Assembly: GCF_000002985.6 (NCBI RefSeq)
Contig: NC_003282.8
Location: 3,782,001 to 3,846,000, forward strand
From: Caenorhabditis elegans
Lineage: Eukaryota; Nematoda; Chromadorea; Rhabditida; Rhabditidae
Length of the DNA: 64,000 nucleotides
Direction of reading: 5' to 3'
The notes under the pieces are model-generated. The model made no database searches. It had not been told where the DNA came from and worked only from the letters and a program-made list of their open reading frames with translations. Each line of letters opens with the position of its first letter. The stretch's first letter is position 1. A program made the position numbers and the translations under genes. Below are positions 24,720-35,800 of the stretch, in pieces.

Positions 24720-25188
24720 TTATTTCGAATCTTCTTTTCCCCGACGCGGCATCGTCGATTCGATGGTTCGTCGCAGGAATTCCTTGTTGGTACCGAGGCT
24801 CTTTGGCTTCAAATATCCCTGCGGTCCCATTTCGTCGGCTCGCTCCTTTGCGCGTTTCGCCTCAAACAGAATCGCCTTTTTCGCCTGGAAAATTGGATTT
24901 TAATTAAATTTTCTGGAAAAAATGGCCTTGTTCCCAGTTTACAACAAGAAAATTCAGATCTACAGCTTAATTTCGAAAAAAAACTCGATTTTTGTGATTC
25001 GACAATTTTTCCAAATTTCTCCGTACTTTTTCGTATTTCTGCTTCTCCTTCTTCGCCTCTTCCACATCGACGGGCTCCGCGTTGCTTGGCTCCGATGACG
25101 TCGACGGCTCGGGCTCCTTCTCGACGTTCAGGTCCATTTTTCGTTTTCTATTCAAAAAATCCTGCATTTGCTTTTGCTTGGCAGACAT
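24720..25188 (-). CDS. Small basic protein homologous to the alternative POLR1D isoform
   Basis: Two exons (25027-25188, 24720-24884) encode 108 aa. A TTTCAG acceptor immediately precedes the ATG, consistent with trans-splicing. The N-terminal half is charged (QKQMQDFLNRKRKM, then an acidic Ser/Pro/Glu stretch). The second exon is the conserved part: EAKRAKERADEMGPQGY, then TNKEFLRRTIEST. This pattern (AKR-K-RA--MGP-G, then TNK-FL--TI--T) matches what I recall of the C-terminal region of human POLR1D isoform 2, which shares only its first exon with the RPAC2 Pol I/III subunit. The RPAC2 fold is absent, so the name POLR1D must not imply a polymerase subunit. Function unknown. Confidence 0.85.
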
Positions 25189-25230
25189 CTGAAAGAGTGT
25201 GATTTTCAAATATTAAAAAAAAAACGACAA

Positions 25231-25561
25231 TGTGTCGATTTACGCAGCTGCTCGTGTACTCCCCGTTGAGAAAGATTTTAAAAATTTTAGTAAACTTCAC
25301 TGAAACTTTTATTTTTTTTGGCGGGTTTTCCACCTTTTGGGACTTTTGGTGTGAAATTCGGCTCTCTACTTGAAAAGTAGGCTTAAAATTTGCGAAAATT
25401 CAGTTTTTTTTTTGAAAATAAATAGAACTTTTTAGATAGAAAATCGGAAAAAAGTTGACTAAAAAATCTTAGATTTGTTCCGAAATTCAAAAAAGTCAGG
25501 AATAGCCGAAAAACTAATCCTCTTCTCCTCGAGGAGTACACGGCCTGCGTAAATCGACACA
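25231..25561. mobile_element. Inverted-repeat pair, possible foldback element
   Basis: The left arm 25231-25262 (TGTGTCGATTTACGCAGCTG, then CTCGTGTACTCC) and the right arm 25533-25561 (GGAGTACACGGCCTGCGTAA, then ATCGACACA) are near reverse complements about 270 bp apart. The spacer is AT-rich with no coding capacity. The element sits just upstream of the POLR1D-isoform homologue. Related arms occur at 21430-21482 and within 34600-34740. Confidence 0.7.
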
Positions 25562-25860
25562 TGACCGGTTTTCGCGGCAAAAAAAAGTATAAAACCCATA
25601 GATTTCGACCTAAAAAGATTGTAAATTGCACAAAAATCGATAAAATTACAATTTTTCATGTTAAAAAAGGAATCGGCAAGTTATAACAAGAAGAATCATA
25701 TTTAAAATAGGGCGCAAAAACCAGTGTATTTCTCTTTTTCAAGTGAATTAGCAAAGCGTGGCCTAGGAATTTCGAGGGGAAAACTCGGCCACGTGGGGAC
25801 ACTCTAGCGTGGTGCAATATACAGTTTTTTGGGGGGAAATACCTCGTTGGAGAGAGTGAA

Positions 25861-25877
25861 GGGGGGGGGGGGGGGGG
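25861..25877. repeat. Poly-G tract, 17 G
   Basis: Seventeen consecutive guanines are followed by AGGGAGG on the plus strand. This is a potential quadruplex former and, like the poly-C tract at 4157, the kind of site deleted in dog-1 mutants. It lies between the POLR1D-like gene and the 3' end of bris-1. Confidence 0.9.
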
Positions 25878-26079
25878 AGGGAGGTGGTACAAGATGAAAA
25901 ATTGAAATCCATGCCTATTTAACAGTGGGGCGCATTTGCTCTATTCACACGAATTGGGGGGTTAGGGGATTAGTAATATAGTAAGAATAATACAGAATTA
26001 TGCATGATATCGATTGGTAGAATATGACTAGGATTATGGACGGGGGTGTAGATTTACGGGGGAGTACTGTATTTCGGAG

Positions 26080-29000
26080 TTAACAAGCGTCCAGATGCTC
26101 TTCTACGACTCCACTATCCAGAGAATTGAACGAAAGTCGGCGGAATGAAGAGTTATTTACGCCGTTTGTTGAAGAGTTTGAGGAGCCTGCGCTGCTGTTG
26201 CTTCCGTTCTGCAAAAAATTGAAAAATTACTTTTTTTCTGATAATGTGATTTTTTAAACAATTTTTTGCCAATTTTCGCGGATTTTTCTCTAAAAAAGCA
26301 CACAAAATTCGTCATCGAAAAATGTTTCAATAATGCGATTTTCGGCCGTTTTTTGAGGATTTGTCAAAATTTTTTGCCGAACTTTAATCGATCTTTGCCA
26401 AACTTTTTGATGATTTTTTAGTCGAGTTTTTGCTGAATTTTCGTCAATTTTTTGCTTATTTTTTGTCGAAATTTTACGAATTTTTGAAGATTTTTCAGTC
26501 GAATTTTGCCAACATTTCTGTCAATCATATCTCGAATTTCCGTTGAATTTTGCCAAACTTTAAAATAATTTCCGTCGAGTTTCTGCCGAATTTCCACCGA
26601 ATTTTTATCGATCTTTTATAAAATTATTGCAGAATTTTTGGAAATTTTTTAGTCAAATTTTTGTCGAAATTTTGTCGACTTTTCATCAAATTTTTAAAAT
26701 CGAATTTTGTCAATTTTTATCGGATTTCTTTCAAATTTTTGATGAATTTTCGTCAAATTTTTGGCAAAATTTCAACAAATATTTGCAGATTTTTCACATC
26801 TTCTGTTAATTTCCCCGTACCGAAAGCTTCATAGATTCATCCATATCAGGAAGTCCACTATCTCTTTGATTATCCGGCCGAATCGTCGTAGTCGTATGCT
26901 GCTCCATTTCCATTTCCAGCCGAACTTGCTCCATTTCAGTGGCTTCTCGAATCGATTCGGTGACATCGGCCACAAAATGACACCGATCCTCGAAATTGCG
27001 AGCGTTAAAGTGAATTTTGTCCTTGTTGGGGCACGTAATTGTGAGCCCAAACTCGTACTGTCCTCGCTGGAATTCTGTGACATGTGCTCCGAGAAGAAGC
27101 GTCCACTGCTTCAGAGTGTACGTACAACCGGCCATTGACGTGGATCCACGACGAACACCTTTCGCCACGACGATCATATCATTGAATAGGAAGACGTCAC
27201 GTTCGCGAGCTGATGAAGATTGACGTTTTGTTGGATCGGAGACTTGTTGAAGGCGGCAGTAACAGACGAGCCGACGGGGCGTTTCGGTGAGGCGCTGCAA
27301 AAAAAATTTGGGGTAAATTGAAGTTTTTTTGTGAATCGAGTTTGTTGTAGTCAGGATGTCGGTTTTCTGTTTTTTTAATCGACAAACGAAAATTTTTCGA
27401 TTTTTTCTAAAATTAGCTCAATTTTTTTTTTGATTTTTTTTGATTTTCCTTGAAAAACATCAAAAACAATTCTTAGTTTTTTAAAAAATTGTTTTCTATC
27501 AGAAAATTTAAAATAGCAAAAAATGAAAAATCTAATTTTTTCGTGAAACCCTTTTAAAATTTGAAAAAAAAGCGCCCATGCCTTGGCTATTTCTGTGATT
27601 TTTTTTTCTGGTAAACCCAAAATCACCGAAATTATTTTGCATATTAAACAACGAAAAAATTCATGTTTTAATAATTTTCAACTTTCCCAAAAATTATTTA
27701 GGTACTTAACTTTTTTTAAAACTCAATTTTCACTAAAATTTCGCTGAAAATTCTGAAATTTTCATCGAAATTTAGGCCAAAAATACGAGGTTCTCAGTGA
27801 AATATCTTCCAAAACTTTAAATTTTCAGTGGGTATTTTTTAACTAAATTTTTCTTTTTGTAAGAGTTTTTGTGATAAGTTGTATTAAATCGTTTTTTTTT
27901 TAAATTTCAGTTAAATTTAGGGCAAAATTTCGAATTTCGGGAAGAGCTTTGCTAAAAAATCCGAATTTTTCAGAGGAATTTATTCCGAAATTCCGAATTT
28001 TCAGTCAAATTTCTTCAAAAACATAAAATTTTCAGTCCAATTTAGGCAAAAAATCCAAATTTTCACTCAAATCTTGGCTCAAAAAACCCACCGGTTTATC
28101 TTTTCCCACAATAGCCCGATCAACTCTTTGAACTTGTGCAACATGATCATCCCCAGCTTTCAACTCGTCCTTCTTTATCCGATCATAGATCCCTTCAAGC
28201 GTTTTTCGATCAATATCCTCTCCATTTTTCTCCCCTGATATTTTATCCTGTCCTCTCAGATTTTTCACAAAATCCGCCTGAGTCATTCGTTGCTTCACGT
28301 TCGGTGAGTGCAGGTCAGTATTTAACATGATAATCGCAAAAGAGAGTAGATGAATTGTATCCCAGCCACCACGATAATGTGATGTTCGCTTCGGATTCGA
28401 TTTTGAGTAGTGTAGGGCGAACGCTTGAATGATCCGATCGATTTTTTCGGCTTCTTTGGGTAGAATGAAGAATTGCATGGCTTTTCGTAGGGCAACATCC
28501 ACTTCTAGGCCTCGGATATCGATTAGTGCGGTGAAATATCTGGAAAAAATGAGAATTTGCGCAATTTTTCAGAAAAAAAAAACTGAAATTCTAGAAATTT
28601 TCAGAAAAGTTCAAATTTCCGACGTTTAAAACTACATTTTTTCCAAACTTTTTTGTGATATTTTTTATTGAAACTTTGAAAAAAAAATCTACGACTCTTA
28701 GAATAGGCTCCGCCCATTTCTTGGTTATTTTTAATTATAAAAAAAATTCGGAAAACTAGTTTTTTACGCGAAAATTGGAAAATTTCTTCGTTCAAAAGTA
28801 GATTTTTTCAACTTCTTTTTCGTGATGTATATATTTTTTTTCGGAAATTCGAAAAAAAAATCCCCGCCTGGTAGAATAGGCTCCACCCATTTCTTGGCTA
28901 TTTTCGGGAATTTTTTTTTTGAAATCGAAAAAAATTGATTTTTCAATTTTTTAAAAATTTCGATACGATACGAATTCGATTTTCAAAGTTCCCAAAATTG

Positions 29001-32000
29001 AATTATTTTCAGAAAATACCAGAAATTTAGCAGTTTCAGCTCAAAATATCTGCAAAATAAGTACGCAATTTTTCAGCTGAAAAAGAGGAATTTTTTCGAA
29101 AAATTTTGAAAAAAAACTGCAATTTCCAATTAAAAACTACAAAAAAAGCATCTGAAAACTCAGCAAAGGTAGAAAAAAATTGGAATTTCTATTCAAAATT
29201 TCCGTTAATTTTGAAAAAACGAGTTTTTCACAAATTTTTCCGAAAAAAACTACTTTTTCCGTTAAAATTCCAGATTTTCTTGCAATTTTCCAAAAAAAAA
29301 AAAAACGAACTTTAAAACTAGACTATGATAGGGTGAGTGTAGGGTTCCAATATATTCTCCAATCATTGATTTGCTCAGTCCACGACGTCCGAATAGTAGG
29401 CTGGCAAGGGAATCCGGCGAATTTTTCACAAATCCCCATGCGGTGAGCAGTTGGACGCCGCGCTCGGGTTTTCTGGAATAATTGAGAGAATTTGGGGCGA
29501 TTTTTTGAAAAATTGAAAAATAAAAAATGTTTGAAAATCATATTTTTGTTCAAAATTACTTTTAAAAAAATTTAAAAAATTTCTTTGAGAATAAAAGGGG
29601 TTTTAACTAAAAAATTAAACTTTCAAATCAGAATTTCAACTTTTTAAAAACAATTTCTACATTTTTATGAAGAAAAATGTTTTTAAAAAACTGAAATTAT
29701 TTTTTAATTAAAAAAGAAACAAATTTTTTAACCGTAATTATTGAACAAAATTGAAAAAAAAAAAGATTTCTGGAAATTTTTGTATTTTTTTTTATTAAAA
29801 AAAAATCAATTTTAAATGACAAATTTTCGAATAAAACTAAAAAATTATATTTTTGAAAAATATAAATTTTTTTCAAACATTTTAATTTTAAATAAGAAAC
29901 ATAGAAATTCAATTATTTTTTAATTTTAAAATTTCGAAAAACTCGATTTTTTTCAGTTTTAATCGAAAATTTGCATTTTAACTTAAAAAAAAAGGTTGAC
30001 TTTTTTGTTCAAAATTAAGAAAAAAAAAATCAAAAATTTGAAACAAATTCGAGAACTTCGAATTTGTTTCAAAAAATATGATTAAAAAAATTAAATTCGA
30101 AAAGTTTTTTTTTCGAAAAAAAAAACTAGGTTTTTAAAAAAACTAGATTTTTGAATTGTTACAGAAAAATTTTTTGAATCGAAATTTTATTTTTTAAATA
30201 GGAAATTTTTGAAATTCGTCCGTTTTAATTTGAAAATGTCCAAATTTTAGAATTCTTTTTTTTTTTTTATCATTTTTTAATTTTTTTTCGAATTTGCGGG
30301 AAAAACCAAAACGTACTTATTGAAAAAGTTCAAGGCTATCCTGTACTGCCGTTTCCTCTCCTGATCTGTCATCTGTCGTGGCGGCTTTACCTCCGATTTT
30401 TTCCTGCCGTTTGATGACTCGCTGCGTCTGAAAATTTGAAAAAATCGATATTTAAGGCAGTTTTGAGCTGAAATTAGAGCCATTTTCAGGCAAAAATCGA
30501 TGAAAATGCACATAATTCGTAGTATTTTTAGTTTAAAAATTCGATTTTTTTTAAATGTTTTAAGCCAAAAACAGTTTTTCATTAAAAGACGGAAAAGTAT
30601 TGAAAAAACATTGGTTTTTTTTTTGAAAAATCTGCAATTTTAGGCTCTTTTAAGCCAAAAAATAGCCGTTTCTCGAGCAAAAAATTAGATTTTCCAAAAT
30701 CTAGAAATTTACGAATTTTTAAGGCAAGAATAGTTGTTTTTAATACAAAAATTGGAAAAAAAAAAATGAAAAATCGATTTTTTTCAATCTGCAATTTTAG
30801 GCCTTTTTAACCCAAAAAACCCGCTTTTCATAAAAAAGGAAAAATATCACTAAAAAATCGATAAAAAATTCGATTTTTCACGTGAAAACTGCTGGAGCAA
30901 AAGCTCAAATGGCTCACAACTCACTCATGAACTCTGTGCTTGTCGAGCCGCGGTAACGAGTTCGAGTGTGCCGGATTGTGGTTGACAAGCGACGGGCGCG
31001 GAAGCCAGACTTCTGTGCTCGTGAGCTCGGCGGCTGCCGGAGCACACCGTGATGCGGCAGCTCCGAATCGACGATTTCCCAGCCGTGGTGACATTAGACT
31101 GTCTGCAAATATAGGAAAAATTAGGATTTTGTGGGGAGATTGGCTGAAAATTGAGAGTTTTCGAGCTGGAAATTGGGAATTTCGGAGAATTTGGGACCTT
31201 TAAAGATCGGGATTTTCTGGACTATCAAGGAATTTTTATACTTAAGTACTAATTTTTTGACATTTCACTAAAATTTTTAATTTTCGGAAATTATTTAAGC
31301 GTTTCATTTTTATTTTAGGGTTTTTTTGATAATTTTGCATTAAAAAAAAAAACATTTTTTAAACGAAAAATGCAGTTTTTCATCAAAAATAGCAACTTTC
31401 CGTTAAAAAAACATAATTTTTTCATATTTAATTGGTGGAACTTTCGGAAAACCATCAGATTTTTTAGGTTTTTGCTAACTAATTAATATAATTTTGCAAC
31501 TTCCAAAAAGTTGCTCTTTTTTTCGAAAATGACGTTTCCAGTTTCGAGAAAAAGCGTCCAAAAGTTCAGTTCAACTTCCGCCAAACAAAGAAAAAAAAAC
31601 GAGAATTTGCATAGTTGGAAGGGTGACATGTTCACATGCTTTTCCCTTTTTTTCGCGAAAAAAAATTAGTCAGCTGAATGAATAATTAGGGAAACTGGCA
31701 CCATCGGGGGTATATGTGCAAAAGAAAAAAGTGCTTGAGAATTTGAAATTTTCGTCTTTTCGGAGGCGAAAATGGGTCAAAAGTTGAGCTCAAGTGACAC
31801 TTTGGCCACGGAGAAGAAATCGGTGGAAGAACTTTTCTCATATTCTAGGCCACGTGCCCTTTCGATAAATTTCTTCAGCTTGAATGTATAGGAAAGTTGC
31901 CAGAAAATCGCCACGTGGCACCGGAAAACTCCACAGAGCTTCTTGGCAACTCCAAGCAGGAGTTGGAGTCCACGGAAGAATACTCTAAGATTACGCAGGA

Positions 32001-32842
32001 GTCCGACTATTCGCAGGGCTTTTTTTTGAGAGCTCAGAGAGAGAGCTCTTATTGGTTGAAATTTATTCCACGTAGCACTTCTGAAAGGTCCGTAGACCAT
32101 TTTGGCACGCGTGTCAAAAGGGTTTTCGCGCCGAGACCCAGAAAAATGAGTCATTTTTCTTGACGGCTTGTCAACAACATCGAAGAGCAAATAGGACTTC
32201 AAATGTTTACTTGAACTTTTGTTGATTTTTTTCTGTTTTTTGAATTCAATTTTGTTTTCAACTTTTGAAATAAATTCGAATTCTGGAAGTTGAGCGGTGG
32301 AGCGCGTTCAGCTAACTCTTGCCCGTGAAATTTGAAATTGTTGAAAAAAAAACATGTTTTAGACTATTTTCTCACCTAAAAAAGCTTTTTTTAATGAATA
32401 TTTAATGATTTTTAAAGTTAAATACGAAAAAAAAGAAGAACCCTATTTCATTGATATTTTTCAAATTTTGACCAAGAATACCGTGAAAAATTTGTTATTT
32501 TATTGGAAAAAATACGTGCAAAAAGCGGAAATTTTTAGTTTTTCACGATTTTTCGCGTTTTTTTACGGATTTTCGAGAAAAATTCGGTTTTTATCGATTT
32601 CCTTCAATTTCTCCCACAATGATATAAAGAAAGCCGGTGAAAAATCCAAAGAAAAGAGAAAAAAAAATCAAATACTTATCAATATCGCAACTGATAAGCG
32701 AACTGATTGGCAGAGGGCACGCGGCATTTGAACTTCGGAGGTTAGCGATCAAATCTCGTGATTGTTTTCGTGGCGAGACCCAAAAAAACTCGAAACTTTT
32801 GACGTTCGAATCAATGAATTTAAACAAATATTTAGTGCTCTC

Positions 32843-32890
<48 letters not shown>

Positions 32891-35800
32891 ACAATTAGCC
32901 CACGGGAGGGAAAATTGAGAGAAATGGCGGCGGAGTGAAAAATTGGGAGAAAAAATAAATGTTCTTCTTCTTCTTCTTTGTGTGAGAAAATAATTTAGTG
33001 GGGTCCCCGCCGCCGCCACTTCACACATGCCGGTGGTCACTTCAGATTAGTTTATTACGGGCTCCGCAGAGCTCTGGCTCCTCCCTTCTCCTGGATCCTC
33101 ACCAATCATATTCGAATTCTGCAAATTGACCAAGACGGGCGGCGCCGGTGACGGCGGACTTCTGTCCAGTGTTGTTGAACGAGCGGCACGGTCTATCCGG
33201 AGCTGTGCGCTGAGACTTGTGGCGTATCGGCTGAAAATTATTAAAAATTAATAATTTTTTGAGAAAAAATTGAATTTTCAGAGAGATTCTGAGTTTTTAG
33301 ACGATACTTACATTAATGCGTTAAAAATCTTTGAGATTATAGCGAGAATTGCGTAAAATAAATTCATTTTTAATGAATTTTGGTGATGAAAAGCATTTAA
33401 AACTTTTTAATTGCCTCTTAGAATGCGTTTAGCAGTAGAGCGCGCTTGCATCGTAACTTTTTATTCTCCGGGAACAAAATCGGCGGAAAAATCTGCTTTT
33501 TCACCAATTTTTTCAAAATTAATAATTAAGATAAACAATTGTGAAAATGTAAAATAGTAAATTCTAAAAATTAAATAGAAAAATTGGCAGTTTTTCTCTA
33601 AAACTTGCAGTTTTTCTCTAGAATCTCTGTTTCGACGAAATTGAAAATCCACAAAAAACGTGGTGTCTCTTAAAATTTTTTTCAAAATTTCTTGAATTTT
33701 TCCGAAAAAAACGTTTTTCGCGTAAAACTACGATATTTAAATGTCAAACAATTTTGCAACAAACGTTTGTAAAATTGGAAAAAAAAAGCAGAAAACCTAG
33801 ATTCGGGGATTTTCACGTAATTTCAGGCCAAAAATCGTTAAAAATCTAGGTCAGTTCTAGAAAATTTGTACGAAAACACTCTAAATTGGATCAAAAATCT
33901 GCAAATAAAAAATATCTTGCCCCGACACAAGAGAAGCCCAATGATTGTGGGGTGTCTGCTGCTGGCCGACATGGACACACACACACACACAAAATGTTTA
34001 TTTTCGGGTTTTTGACAGCTCGCCGAGCCCTCTAAAATTATCTGTGTGGTGGTGTGGTCAGCTTGTAATCCGTCCCATTTTGACACGTTCTCTTGTGTGT
34101 GATTCGTACAAATCGTAAGAAAAATATAAAAAATTCGGAAAAAAAAGTGTGTGGGAGCAAAATTGTAGTGTGCCAAATAAATACTCCTCCGAAACAACCG
34201 GAAGGGATCGTTTCACCTATGTAAAAAGGAAATTTTCTAGAGGAAGCTGCTGTGGGCTCGAACAATAATAATGTAATGCAATGTCCAGAGAAACACAGGA
34301 TTAGAGAAATAGAAAAAAAACAGGAAAATTGGCTCAATTTCTTACTTATACGTCATGAGGAATCGAAGAATCGAAGAATCGCGAATTCGTGGAGATACTG
34401 TTTTTGGGTTTTTTAGTCGGCTAGAGGACAAAAATCGAAATTTTTTACTATTTCTCGATAATGGAACACCGCAATCACTATTCGAAAAAAATTCCTTTCG
34501 AAAATCGAGCCCATCAATCGACACACGGATTTCTGGCTTCCCCCATAAAATGAAATGGAAGAGTTTGCCGAACTAGGCCATTTCGGCTCGGCCATGTCTG
34601 GGGTAGATTTACGGCGCATTGCGTGTCGCGTCGCGGCTCGATTTTGGTTGTAAAACTATATGTATTTGTCCGTGTGGAGTACACGACTTTCCCACGCGTT
34701 ATCCGGAAGGCGATTGCCAATGGAGCGCAAAAAATTCAACGAGGAAGGCCAGAACCTCGTGTCGACACAAGCAATCGCTACAGTAGTCATTTGAAGAGTT
34801 ACTGTAGTTTTCGCTACGAGATATTTCACACGTCCGATATGTTGCGCAATACGCATTCTTACAATTTTTGCTCCCGTGATATGATAAAAGTGTTGAGAGC
34901 CTGTGAGATCATTAAACCTTCTTAAATGATTTTAAACAAAACGAAAAAAAGTTTTCCGCTTAACATAGGCTGATTTGAAATCGAGAAAGTGAGAATCGTC
35001 ACGGATAGGCGCGAGAAAAAGGAAATCAACTGAGAATTGTTGTCATAAAATTCGCTACGCTTCGGGTTTCGCGCAGCATACCGCTTTATGAGAAGCTATA
35101 AAAAAGTGACTACATAGATATCTCTAAGAATAGCAAGATTTGAGTCATTTTTAGAGGTACGCCGCCCCGGGTACCAGTTGGTCACTCATGGGAAGAACAA
35201 ATACTTTAGTAGATAGAGAGAGAGAGAGAGAGAGATGGAAAGAAAAAGAAAGAAAATTCAAACCTGGTTAGTGATAGCTCGTTCCGCTGACTGTTTGACA
35301 CTCCGCATCTTGCATCGAGGTGGTCTGGTATTCTGCAAAAAAGAGAAACAAAGTTCTGTTTGTTGAAGAAGAAGAACAGTTGATTTGATTGAGTTAGAGA
35401 CTACGGGGAAATGAAGAGAGCGATAGACACTTTGCAAGCAGGTATTAAGTTAGATGAAAGGAATCGAAGCGGCGTTTCGCTTTCAAACAAGGCAAAACAT
35501 AGATTGCCATCGTCGCGTATTTGTTTGGACAAAGGTTACAGTGATGTGATAATGTTCCGGAAAAACTTGTGTGTGTGAGTTATTATATTGGGTTTTGAAT
35601 TAGGGATGCTGTCATGGGAATTATCAAAAAGTATCAGCACTGATTAACTTAAAGGTGGAGTAGTGGCAGTGTCGAAATTTTTAAATTAAGTACTCAAAAA
35701 TATCATAGTAATTAAACCTTTTCAAAACAATTTTGAAAAATTCTTATTGACTGTCAAAAAGTGGCAATAACTGAGTTTATGCCATTTTTTGAAAAAAAAA

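Noticed and set aside
32591..33040. Minus-strand 149-codon frame with an ERERERE tract
   Set aside because: The central part is the CT/GA microsatellite, and there is no in-phase link to bris-1 exons.
34514..34925. Several 66-100 codon frames on both strands
   Set aside because: They fall in a dispersed GC-rich repeat whose words recur at 25.2 and 21.4 kb, with no splice structure.
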